Source of the DNA: Acidobacteriaceae bacterium
GTDB taxonomy: Bacteria > Acidobacteriota > Terriglobia > Terriglobales > Acidobacteriaceae
Direction: 5' to 3'
Length of the DNA: 64,000 nt
Assembly: GCA_003131585.1 (NCBI GenBank)
Contig: PKVW01000010.1
Coordinates: 16,371-80,370, forward strand
The notes beneath the pieces are model-generated. The model had not been told where the DNA came from and did not search any database. It saw nothing but the letters and a program-made list of their open reading frames with translations. Position numbers and translations under genes: made by a program. Numbering within the stretch: the stretch's first letter is position 1; the number at the start of each line of letters is the position of its first letter. Shown piece after piece: positions 50,850 through 57,628 of this stretch.

Positions 50850-51776
50850 TTGGCTACCATCACCATGAAAGAGTTGCTCGAAGCGGGAGTTCACTTCGGG
50901 CATCAGACAAAGCGCTGGAATCCCAAGATGAAGGAATACATCTTCGGAGAGCGCAACGGGATTTACATCATTGACCTGCAGAAGACGCTGAAGATGTTCA
51001 AGGAAGCGTCGAAATTCGTGCAGGAACTGGCGGCCGACGGCAAGATTGTGCTGTTCGTGGGGACCAAACGCCAGGCCCAGGACGCGATTGCCGAGGAGGC
51101 CACAAAGTGCGGCGGCTTCTACATCAACCAGCGCTGGCTGGGCGGGCTGCTCACCAACTGGATTACGGTGCAGAAGTCAGTGAAGCGGCTGAAGGAACTC
51201 GACGAGATGGCCACGGATGGCCGCTACGAGCTGCTGCCGAAAAAAGAAGTGATCAAGCTGGAGCGCGAGCGCAAACACTTGCAGGCTAACCTGGCGGGCA
51301 TCAAGAATATGAGCCGGTTGCCGGATGCGGTGTTCGTGATTGACTCGAACAAAGAGCAGATCGCGGTGCGCGAGGCTCGCAAGCTGGGCATTCCGGTGGT
51401 CGCGGTGGTGGATACCAATTGCGATCCCAGCGAAGTGGATTACGTAATTCCGGGCAACGACGACGCGTTGCGCGCGATCCGGCTGTTTACTTCGAAGATT
51501 TCGGAGTCGATCGCCGAGGGCGCGCAATTGATGACCGATAAGCAGGTCGCCGACATGACGGCGGCGACAGAACAGGCGCAGGCTCGGGAAGCGCAGCAAG
51601 CGGAAGATGCCGCCGCCGCGCTCGAAGTTCGAGCCCAAGAGGCTGCGGCGACGGCTGACATGGTGGACATCGGCGAAAATATCAGCATGGAAGAGGTGCT
51701 GGGTCCAGGGACGCATAAGAAGCCGGTCGCCAACGAGGAAGCTGACGTCCCGAAGATCGAGAGCCAGACGGTTTAA
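50850..51776 (+). CDS. rpsB: 30S ribosomal protein S2
   Basis: A 308-aa protein. [70 protein letters not shown] and [33 protein letters not shown] are typical. A TTG start is used, 5 nt after a perfect AAGGAGG. The C-terminal ~70 residues are an Ala/Gln/Glu-rich extension ([21 protein letters not shown]) beyond the usual S2 length. First gene of rpsB-tsf-pyrH-(HEPN/MNT)-frr. Confidence 0.97.
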   Translation: MATITMKELLEAGVHFGHQTKRWNPKMKEYIFGERNGIYIIDLQKTLKMFKEASKFVQELAADGKIVLFVGTKRQAQDAIAEEATKCGGFYINQRWLGGLLTNWITVQKSVKRLKELDEMATDGRYELLPKKEVIKLERERKHLQANLAGIKNMSRLPDAVFVIDSNKEQIAVREARKLGIPVVAVVDTNCDPSEVDYVIPGNDDALRAIRLFTSKISESIAEGAQLMTDKQVADMTAATEQAQAREAQQAEDAAAALEVRAQEAAATADMVDIGENISMEEVLGPGTHKKPVANEEADVPKIESQTV

Positions 51777-51782
51777 GGTTGC

Positions 51783-51810
51783 GAGTACCGAGTACCTAGT
51801 ACCTAGTAAA
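51783..51810. repeat. heptamer array after rpsB
   Basis: GAGTACC, GAGTACC, TAGTACC, TAGTAAA, beginning 7 nt after the rpsB stop. Confidence 0.85.
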
Positions 51811-51870
51811 AACCGGGCACGTGGAAATCTTGACCCGCGCGGGTCGTCCGGCGCGGGTCAAAGTTTGTAC

Positions 51871-51970
51871 GGCAAGGTTTCAAAGTTTCAGGGTTTCAAG
51901 GTTTCAAAGTTCACGCGGATGCCGCGGATTGTGGTCTTTGCAACCTTGAAACCCTGAAACCTTGAAACTT
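51871..51970. repeat. octamer repeats forming a long stem-loop, third copy
   Basis: The left arm contains GTTTCAGGGTTTCAAGGTT and the right arm its exact complement AACCTTGAAACCCTGAAAC, a 19-bp perfect stem, within longer runs of the same octamer. Between rpsB and tsf. Confidence 0.8.
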
Positions 51971-52006
51971 CGGCATGAACCCAGAATTCATAAGGACTCT
52001 CAACGA

Positions 52007-52663
52007 ATGAGCACTACTATGGAGAATATTTCAGCGGCACAGGTGAAGGCGCTCCGGGAAAAGACCGGAGCTCCCATGATGGATTGCAAACAGGCCCTGA
52101 CGGAAGCCAAGGGCGATATGGAGCAGGCGGTTGTGATCCTGCGCAAGAAGGGCGTTTCGGTTGCGGCCAAGAAGGCCACGCGGGTGACCAGCGAAGGCTC
52201 GGTGACCAGCTACATCCATGCGGGCGGCAAGATTGGGGTGCTGGTCGAGGTGAACTGCGAGAGCGACTTCGTGGCGCGCACCGACGACTTCAAGGAACTG
52301 GTGCACGATATCGCCATGCACATCGCGGCCAGCGACCCGAAGTTCGTGCGCAAGGAAGATGTGACGTCGGCTGACTTCGAGCGCGAGAAAGATATCTATC
52401 TCGCGCAGGCTGTCGCCTCCGGCAAGCCGCAGAATATTGCGGAGAAGATGGTCGCCGGCAAGATGGAGAAGTTCTACGAAGAGGTTTGCTTGCTGGAGCA
52501 GCCCTTCATCAAGGACCAAACGATGTCGATTGCGCAGCTCATCGCGGCGAAGATCGGCAAGCTGGGCGAGAACATCAGCGTGCGGCGCTTCGCGCGCTTC
52601 AAAGTGGGCGATGCGGGCGAGACCATCGCTACAACCAAGGCTGCAGAACAGAAAGCTGAGTAA
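52007..52663 (+). CDS. tsf: translation elongation factor Ts
   Basis: A 218-aa nucleotide exchange factor for EF-Tu. The N-terminal UBA-like module (ISAAQVKALREKTGAPMMDCKQALTEAKGDMEQAVVILRKKG) and core blocks (GSVTSYIHAGGKIGVLVEVNCESDFVARTDDFKELVHDIAMHIAA, GKMEKFYEEVCLLEQPFIKD) are diagnostic. A short-type EF-Ts. ATG 52007 after TAAGGA is chosen; the track TTG at 51962 runs through the stem-loop repeat. Confidence 0.96.
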   Translation: MSTTMENISAAQVKALREKTGAPMMDCKQALTEAKGDMEQAVVILRKKGVSVAAKKATRVTSEGSVTSYIHAGGKIGVLVEVNCESDFVARTDDFKELVHDIAMHIAASDPKFVRKEDVTSADFEREKDIYLAQAVASGKPQNIAEKMVAGKMEKFYEEVCLLEQPFIKDQTMSIAQLIAAKIGKLGENISVRRFARFKVGDAGETIATTKAAEQKAE

Positions 52664-52785
52664 TTTCAGGCGTCCGATAAGCGTTTTTTTGTGCTTGACG
52701 CGAGCAGGAATGTCTAGCGTCAGCCGGCGGGACCCTTCGGTTACACTCAGGGCAAGCGCCGGCGCTACAGAACCGACGGACCTAC

Positions 52786-53508
52786 ATGACTTCCACTGCC
52801 CCTGCCTTCAAACGCGTTCTGCTCAAGCTTTCCGGAGAAGCCCTGGCAGCGAATCAGGGTTTTGGCGTGGATACGGCGCGCATTCACGAGGTCGCAGCCG
52901 AATTGGCCGACGTGCACAAACTGGGAGTGCAGCTCGCCATCGTGGTGGGCGGCGGCAACTTCTTTCGCGGCGTGGCCGACCAGGCCAGGGACATGGACCG
53001 GGTTTCCGCCGATCACATGGGAATGCTGGCCACCGTGATCAACGCGCTGGCGTTGCAGGATGCGCTGGAGAAGCAGAAAGTCTACACTCGGGTGCAATCG
53101 GCGATTGAGATGAACCAGGTGGCGGAGCCGTTCATCCGGCGGCGCGCCATCCGGCATCTGGAAAAGGGACGCGTGGTGATCTTTGCTGGCGGGACGGGGA
53201 ACCCATACTTCTCGACCGACACGGCGGCATCCTTGCGCGCCATGGAGATCAAAGCCGACGCGATTCTCAAGGCCACCAAGGTGGATGGCATCTACGACGC
53301 CGATCCCATGAAGGTGAAAGACGCCAAGAAGTTCACGGACATCACGTACATGGACGTCCTGAGGCTGGGATTGAAGGTAATGGATTCCACCGCCATCAGC
53401 TTGTGCAAGGACAATAACCTGCCCATCATCGTCTTCAACCTGAATCAGCATGGCAACATTCGCCGGGTGGTCAGCGGGGAGAAGATCGGATCGAGGGTGA
53501 GCGCATGA
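52786..53508 (+). CDS. pyrH: uridylate kinase (UMP kinase)
   Basis: A 240-aa amino-acid-kinase-fold enzyme phosphorylating UMP to [80 protein letters not shown] and [20 protein letters not shown] are diagnostic. It would normally be followed directly by frr; here a HEPN-MNT module intervenes. Confidence 0.97.
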   Translation: MTSTAPAFKRVLLKLSGEALAANQGFGVDTARIHEVAAELADVHKLGVQLAIVVGGGNFFRGVADQARDMDRVSADHMGMLATVINALALQDALEKQKVYTRVQSAIEMNQVAEPFIRRRAIRHLEKGRVVIFAGGTGNPYFSTDTAASLRAMEIKADAILKATKVDGIYDADPMKVKDAKKFTDITYMDVLRLGLKVMDSTAISLCKDNNLPIIVFNLNQHGNIRRVVSGEKIGSRVSA

Positions 53509-53519
53509 TTCCAGATCGG

Positions 53520-53548
53520 TTGCATCATGTACCCTAATTAGGTACAAT
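53520..53548 (+). promoter_or_regulatory. promoter of the MNT-HEPN module
   Basis: TTGCAT (53520-53525), exact 17-nt spacer, TACAAT (53543-53548). Predicted start at about 53555, so the MNT ATG at 53559 would have a leader of only a few bases; no Shine-Dalgarno is present. Confidence 0.6.
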
Positions 53549-53566
53549 AGTACCTATTATGGGTAC
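53529..53566. promoter_or_regulatory. tandem operator dyads over the MNT promoter
   Basis: Two GTACC-N7-GGTAC inverted repeats at 53529-53545 and 53550-53566, exactly 21 bp apart (two helical turns). The first lies between -35 and -10; the second covers the predicted transcription start and the ATG. Confidence 0.75.
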
Positions 53567-54200
53567 ACGGTCTCTGACCCCGCCTGTTGGGAATGCGCCC
53601 AGCGCGCTCTTCGGAAGGACGCGCAATGCTGTCCTCGGCCTCCTCTTCAGTCACCCCGACGAATCCTTCTTCGTTCGCAAGATTGTCCGTGCGGCAGATT
53701 CTGGGCAGGGTTCTGTCCAGCGTGAACTAAGACACTTGGAACGAGCCGGAATCCTAAAGCGGACCGTTAAGGACCGGCATGTGTATTACCAGGCAAACGC
53801 TGATTGCCCAATTTTTGCGGAGCTCAAGGGCATGGTGGCTAAGACTGTCGGCGGAGTTGAGATTCTTGCTCGCGCTCTGGCTTCGCTAAGGGGCGGGATC
53901 AAAATTGCATTCATTTACGGATCAATGGCTCGCGGAGAACAGCGTCGAGGCAGCGACGTGGACGTGTTTATAATCGGCGATGCCTCTTTCGGCGAAGCTG
54001 TGGAAGCCTTGACTCCTGCTCAGGAGAAGCTGGCGCGGGAGGTTAACCCCACCGTGTACCCACTTACTGAGTTTCGCGAAAAGGTTTTGCAAAAACATCA
54101 TTTTGTTACAAGCGTGCTGCGAAGCCCGAAACTGTTCCTGGTGGGAGACGAGAGTGAGCTTGCAAGACTGGGTGGCACAGGGCTGGATACAGGAACATAA
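53559..54200 (+). CDS. winged-helix + MNT nucleotidyltransferase fusion (antitoxin-like)
   Basis: A 213-aa protein. Residues 15-75 form an ArsR/MarR-like wHTH (SALFGRTRNAVLGLLFSHPDESFFVRKIVRAADSGQGSVQRELRHLERAGILKRT). Residues ~110-150 form the Pol-beta-type MNT domain with IAFIYGSMARGEQRRGSDVDVFIIG (GS and DxD motifs). MNT proteins inactivate HEPN RNase toxins by modification; the wHTH could bind the dyads over its own promoter. ATG 53559 lies within the second dyad. The HEPN gene overlaps its 3' end by 47 nt. Confidence 0.82.
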   Translation: MGTRSLTPPVGNAPSALFGRTRNAVLGLLFSHPDESFFVRKIVRAADSGQGSVQRELRHLERAGILKRTVKDRHVYYQANADCPIFAELKGMVAKTVGGVEILARALASLRGGIKIAFIYGSMARGEQRRGSDVDVFIIGDASFGEAVEALTPAQEKLAREVNPTVYPLTEFREKVLQKHHFVTSVLRSPKLFLVGDESELARLGGTGLDTGT

Positions 54201-54594
54201 AACCAGCCCGCAGGAAATCGCGAGCCTTCTGGCGGTGGCCGACCGCGACTTGGCCAATGCCCAGATCGAAACCCTTGCGGCCGAGTGGCGCCTCATCATT
54301 GCCTACAACAGTGCGCTGCGCACGGCGACTGCGGCCTTGGCAGCGGCAGGCTTCCGGCTCTCTACGCAGGTTTCCCATCACTACTACGGGATCGAATCGC
54401 TAGGATTCACGATTGGCCTGGAGGCAAGACTGATTACTCAATTCGATGGTTTTCGCAAGAAACGTAATCTCAGCGCTTACGAGCAATCCGGAGCAGTCTC
54501 GGAACAGGAGGCATCGGAGATGATTGCCTTGGCGCGAGACTTGCGCTTACGCGCGCAGAACTGGATGGAGAAGCACCATCCCGATCTTCTCTGA
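54154..54594 (+). CDS. HEPN-domain protein (toxin-like partner of MNT)
   Basis: A 146-aa all-helical protein (SPQEIASLLAVADRDLANAQIETLAAEWRLIIAYNSALRTATAALAAAGFRL, ITQFDGFRKKRNLSAYEQSGAVSEQEASEMIALARDLR). The second helix pair with RKKRNLSAYE resembles the Rx4-6H/Y region of HEPN RNases, with Tyr instead of the usual His. GTG 54154 follows GGGAG and overlaps the MNT gene, so translation is coupled. Assignment rests on fold pattern and pairing. Confidence 0.72.
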   Translation: MSLQDWVAQGWIQEHKTSPQEIASLLAVADRDLANAQIETLAAEWRLIIAYNSALRTATAALAAAGFRLSTQVSHHYYGIESLGFTIGLEARLITQFDGFRKKRNLSAYEQSGAVSEQEASEMIALARDLRLRAQNWMEKHHPDLL

Positions 54595-54605
54595 TTTGCT
54601 TCGTT

Positions 54606-54611
54606 TATAAT
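54606..54611 (+). promoter_or_regulatory. candidate -10 box before frr
   Basis: TATAAT 34 nt before the frr ATG without a clear -35. It would let frr be transcribed independently of the inserted HEPN-MNT module. Confidence 0.35.
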
Positions 54612-54644
54612 GCAAGGTCTTCATCCCAAATCACGGAGCAACCC

Positions 54645-55235
54645 ATGGCTCAAGCCACAATGGCCGCAATTCCCGGTCTTAAAGAAACTTACGGACAACT
54701 CAAGACGCGGATGGACAAGGCCGTGGAAGATTTCCGCAAGGCGATGGCGGCCACGCGCACCGGGCGCGCCTCGGTGCACATGCTGGACAGCGTGAGCGTC
54801 GATTATTACGGTTCGCAGATGCCGCTGAACCAGATCGCCCAAGTGCACGCTCCGGAACCGCAGATGATCACGGTGCAGCCGTTCGATCCGTCGCAGATCG
54901 GCGCGATCGAGAAGGCGATCCGTTCGGCTGAACTGGGACTGAACCCAATGAACGACGGGAAGTTGGTTCGAGTGCCCGTGCCGGCTCTCACCCAAGAGCG
55001 CCGCCAGGACATGGTGAAACACCTGCACAAGGTGCTCGAGGAGCACCGTACCGCCGTCCGGAATATTCGCCGCGACGGCAACGATGCCATCAAGAAGGCG
55101 ATGAAGGACAAGACGATCAACGAGGACGACGAGAAACGCTCGCTCGAAGAGATCCAGAAGCTCACCGACGACGAAATCAAGAAGATGGAAGAGATGAGCA
55201 AGGCCAAAGAAAAAGAAGTGCTGGAGCTGGCCTAG
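54645..55235 (+). CDS. frr: ribosome recycling factor
   Basis: A 196-aa protein that splits post-termination ribosomes with EF-G. MDKAVEDFRKAMAATRTGRASVHMLDSVSVDYYGSQMPLNQIAQVHAPEPQMITVQPFDPSQIGAIEKAIR and IRRDGNDAIKKAMKDKTINEDDEKRSLEEIQKLTDDEIKKMEE are diagnostic. CGGAGC precedes ATG by 8 nt. Followed by a terminator. Confidence 0.97.
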   Translation: MAQATMAAIPGLKETYGQLKTRMDKAVEDFRKAMAATRTGRASVHMLDSVSVDYYGSQMPLNQIAQVHAPEPQMITVQPFDPSQIGAIEKAIRSAELGLNPMNDGKLVRVPVPALTQERRQDMVKHLHKVLEEHRTAVRNIRRDGNDAIKKAMKDKTINEDDEKRSLEEIQKLTDDEIKKMEEMSKAKEKEVLELA

Positions 55236-55259
55236 GAGCTTCTTGCATCCCTTGAAATC

Positions 55260-55285
55260 AGGGCATCCGAAAGCGCGGATGCCCT
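55260..55285 (+). terminator. Rho-independent terminator after frr
   Basis: AGGGCATCCG-aaagcg-CGGATGCCCT followed by TTGTATT; 24 nt after the frr stop. Confidence 0.75.
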
Positions 55286-55334
55286 TTGTATTGCATGAGC
55301 CCGTCGGCCCTTATAATCGAATAATCGAAAAGAT

Positions 55335-57506
55335 ATGAAGCAGGTCATCCATGCCGCGTGTCCGCACGATTGCCCCGATGCTTGCGGAGTGCTGATCACG
55401 GTCGAGGACGGTCGCGCGACGAAAATTCAGGGCGATCCCGGCCATCCCGTGACGCGAGGATTCTTGTGCGCGAAAGTGGCGAAGTATTTGGACCGCGTGT
55501 ATTCGCCGGACCGGGTGCTGTACCCGATGCGGCGCATAGCGCCGAAGGGGTTGACGGCTGGCGGCGCAAAAGCGGGCGAGGGCGCCTGCGCCACACAAAG
55601 CTGGCAGCGCATCACTTGGGACGAAGCGCTCGATGAGATTGCCGCGCGCTTCCGCGCCATCATTGCCGAGTTCGGTAGCGAGGCGATTCTGCCGTATTCC
55701 TACGGCGGAACGCTGGGCGCGCTGAATGGCGCTTCCATGGATCGCAGATTCTTCAGCCGGCTGGGTGCCTCGCAACTTGAGCGCACCATTTGTTCTTCGG
55801 CGGGCGAGGCCGGGCTGGAGTCTGTGTTCGGCGTGAAACTCGGCACCGAGCCCGAGCAGTTCATCCATGCTCGCTACATCATCGCGTGGGCTTCGAACAT
55901 TCATGGCAACAATGTTCACCTGTGGCCGTTCATTGCGGAAGCGCGGCGCAGGGGCGCGAAGCTGGTGGTAATCGATCCCTACCGCACGCGCACCGCGGCA
56001 TGCGCCGACTGGTATCTGCCGATCAATCCGGGCACCGATGGTGCGCTGGCGCTGGCCATGATGCACGTGATCATCAGCGAAGGGCTGCACGACGCAGATT
56101 ACGTGGCGAAGTACACGCTGGGCTTCGACCACCTGGTTGAAAAGGTTAAGGCCTACCCGCCGGAACGCGCGGCGCAGTGGACGGGGATTGCTGCCGAAGA
56201 TATCCGTAAGCTGGCGCGCGAGTATGCCACGGTGCGGCCTTCGGTCATTCGCCTGAATTACGGCGTCCAGCGCTCGGAAGGCGGCGGAATGGCCACGCGC
56301 GCGATTGTCATGCTGCCATGCATCATCGGGTCGTTGAAAGAAGTGGGCGGCGGCCTGCACCTCTCGACCAGCGGCGCGTTTGGGCTGAACAATGACGCCT
56401 TGAGGCGTCCCGACCTCAAGCCGGAGGATCGCCAGCGGCCACCGCGGGTGGTGAACATGGTTCGGCTGGGTGAGGCGCTGAACACGCTGAGCGATCCGCC
56501 GGTGAAGGCGTTGTTCGTCTACAACTCAAATCCGGCGGCGGTTTGCCCAAATCACAATGAAGTGGTTCGCGGACTCAAGCGCCCGGACTTATTTGCCGTT
56601 GTCCACGAGCAGTTTTTCACCGACACGACCGACTACGCCGACATTGTGTTGCCGGCGACGACGTTCTTCGAGCACAAAGATTTACAGACGGCGTACGGCC
56701 ACTACTACTTGCAGGTGTCGGATCAGGCGATCGAGCCGTTGGGAGAGTGTCGGGCGAATGTTGAAGCATTCCGTGCGCTGGCCGGGCGGATGGGATTCCA
56801 GGACCCGTGCTTTGCCGAAACCATCGACCAGATGATCGATGGCGCGCTGGCTTCGAGCAACCCGTGGTTGGATGGTCTCAACCGGGAGCGACTGGAGCGC
56901 GAAGGGCAGGTGAGGCTGAACTTCAGTTCCCAGTTGCCAGTGGCCGGTGGCCAGCCAGAAACGACGCCAGGCATCCACAAAGCTCACGAACCCTTCCTTC
57001 CATTCGCCAGCGGTAACTTCCGCACCCCTTCGGGCAAGGCTGAACTGTACAGCGAAGCGATGATAGCGCTGGGGCTCGATCCGGTGGCTGAGTTCACGCC
57101 CCCGGCGGAATCGCGGCATGGAGGACAGGGGAAAGCATTCCCCCTCGAACTCCTGGCGCGCAAGTCCGACAACTTCCTGAACTCAACTTTCTCGAACCTG
57201 CCCTCGGTCCAAACGATGGAAGAGACGAACCTTCTGGAAATGCACTCCGCCGATGCCCGGGCGCGTGGAATCGCCGACGGAGAGACGGTGAGGGTATACA
57301 ACCGGCGCGGAGAAATCTTTTTGAAGGCTCGAGTGGATGGCGCAGTTCAGTCAGGAGTGGTCTCGGCGAAGCTGAACTGGGCCAAGCTCGGCCCTGGGTT
57401 CCGGAATATCAACGTGCTGACCTCAGAAAAACTTTCCGATCTGGGCAACTCCGCCACGTTTTATTCCGTCTTGGTTGAGGTGGAACCAGCAAAGTCCTTT
57501 CCATGA
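55335..57506 (+). CDS. molybdopterin-dependent oxidoreductase with 4Fe-4S cluster (DMSO reductase family)
   Basis: A 723-aa protein. An N-terminal 4Fe-4S site (ACPHDCPDACGVL and GFLCAKV) is followed by the molybdopterin domain (WQRITWDEALDEIAARFR, LPYSYGGTLGALNG, YIIAWASNIHGNNVHLWPFIAEARRRGAKLVVIDPYRTRTAACADWYLPINPGTDGALALAMMHVI) and a C-terminal molydop-binding barrel (NLLEMHSADARARGIADGETVRVYNRRGEIFLKA). There is no Tat signal, so it is cytoplasmic; substrate unknown. A family-a REP is translated in frame after GLTAGG (AKAGEGACATQ). A TATAAT at 55312 lies just upstream. Confidence 0.9.
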   Translation: MKQVIHAACPHDCPDACGVLITVEDGRATKIQGDPGHPVTRGFLCAKVAKYLDRVYSPDRVLYPMRRIAPKGLTAGGAKAGEGACATQSWQRITWDEALDEIAARFRAIIAEFGSEAILPYSYGGTLGALNGASMDRRFFSRLGASQLERTICSSAGEAGLESVFGVKLGTEPEQFIHARYIIAWASNIHGNNVHLWPFIAEARRRGAKLVVIDPYRTRTAACADWYLPINPGTDGALALAMMHVIISEGLHDADYVAKYTLGFDHLVEKVKAYPPERAAQWTGIAAEDIRKLAREYATVRPSVIRLNYGVQRSEGGGMATRAIVMLPCIIGSLKEVGGGLHLSTSGAFGLNNDALRRPDLKPEDRQRPPRVVNMVRLGEALNTLSDPPVKALFVYNSNPAAVCPNHNEVVRGLKRPDLFAVVHEQFFTDTTDYADIVLPATTFFEHKDLQTAYGHYYLQVSDQAIEPLGECRANVEAFRALAGRMGFQDPCFAETIDQMIDGALASSNPWLDGLNRERLEREGQVRLNFSSQLPVAGGQPETTPGIHKAHEPFLPFASGNFRTPSGKAELYSEAMIALGLDPVAEFTPPAESRHGGQGKAFPLELLARKSDNFLNSTFSNLPSVQTMEETNLLEMHSADARARGIADGETVRVYNRRGEIFLKARVDGAVQSGVVSAKLNWAKLGPGFRNINVLTSEKLSDLGNSATFYSVLVEVEPAKSFP
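55572..55596. repeat. REP-like GC unit (family a) inside the oxidoreductase gene
   Basis: GCGGGCGAGGGCGCCTGCGC followed by CACAC, a variant of the unit in gatB (98-119), translated in frame between two conserved blocks. Confidence 0.65.
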
Positions 57507-57628
57507 AGGTCACCGGCAAGGGTGGCGGCTTGGACGCTTTCTGTTTCTCTACCGTATAATGATCGTTTTCCTACATCCCAGAGGCTGAGGTCGTAGCGAT
57601 TCATCTTTGCTCTCATCGAGACATTGCC

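Noticed and set aside
50569-51970. CRISPR-like repeats
   Set aside because: The GTTTCAAG octamers are contiguous and degenerate without regular spacers, and no cas genes are present.
55311-56360. 349-aa minus-strand ORF
   Set aside because: Antisense to the molybdopterin oxidoreductase, no domain.
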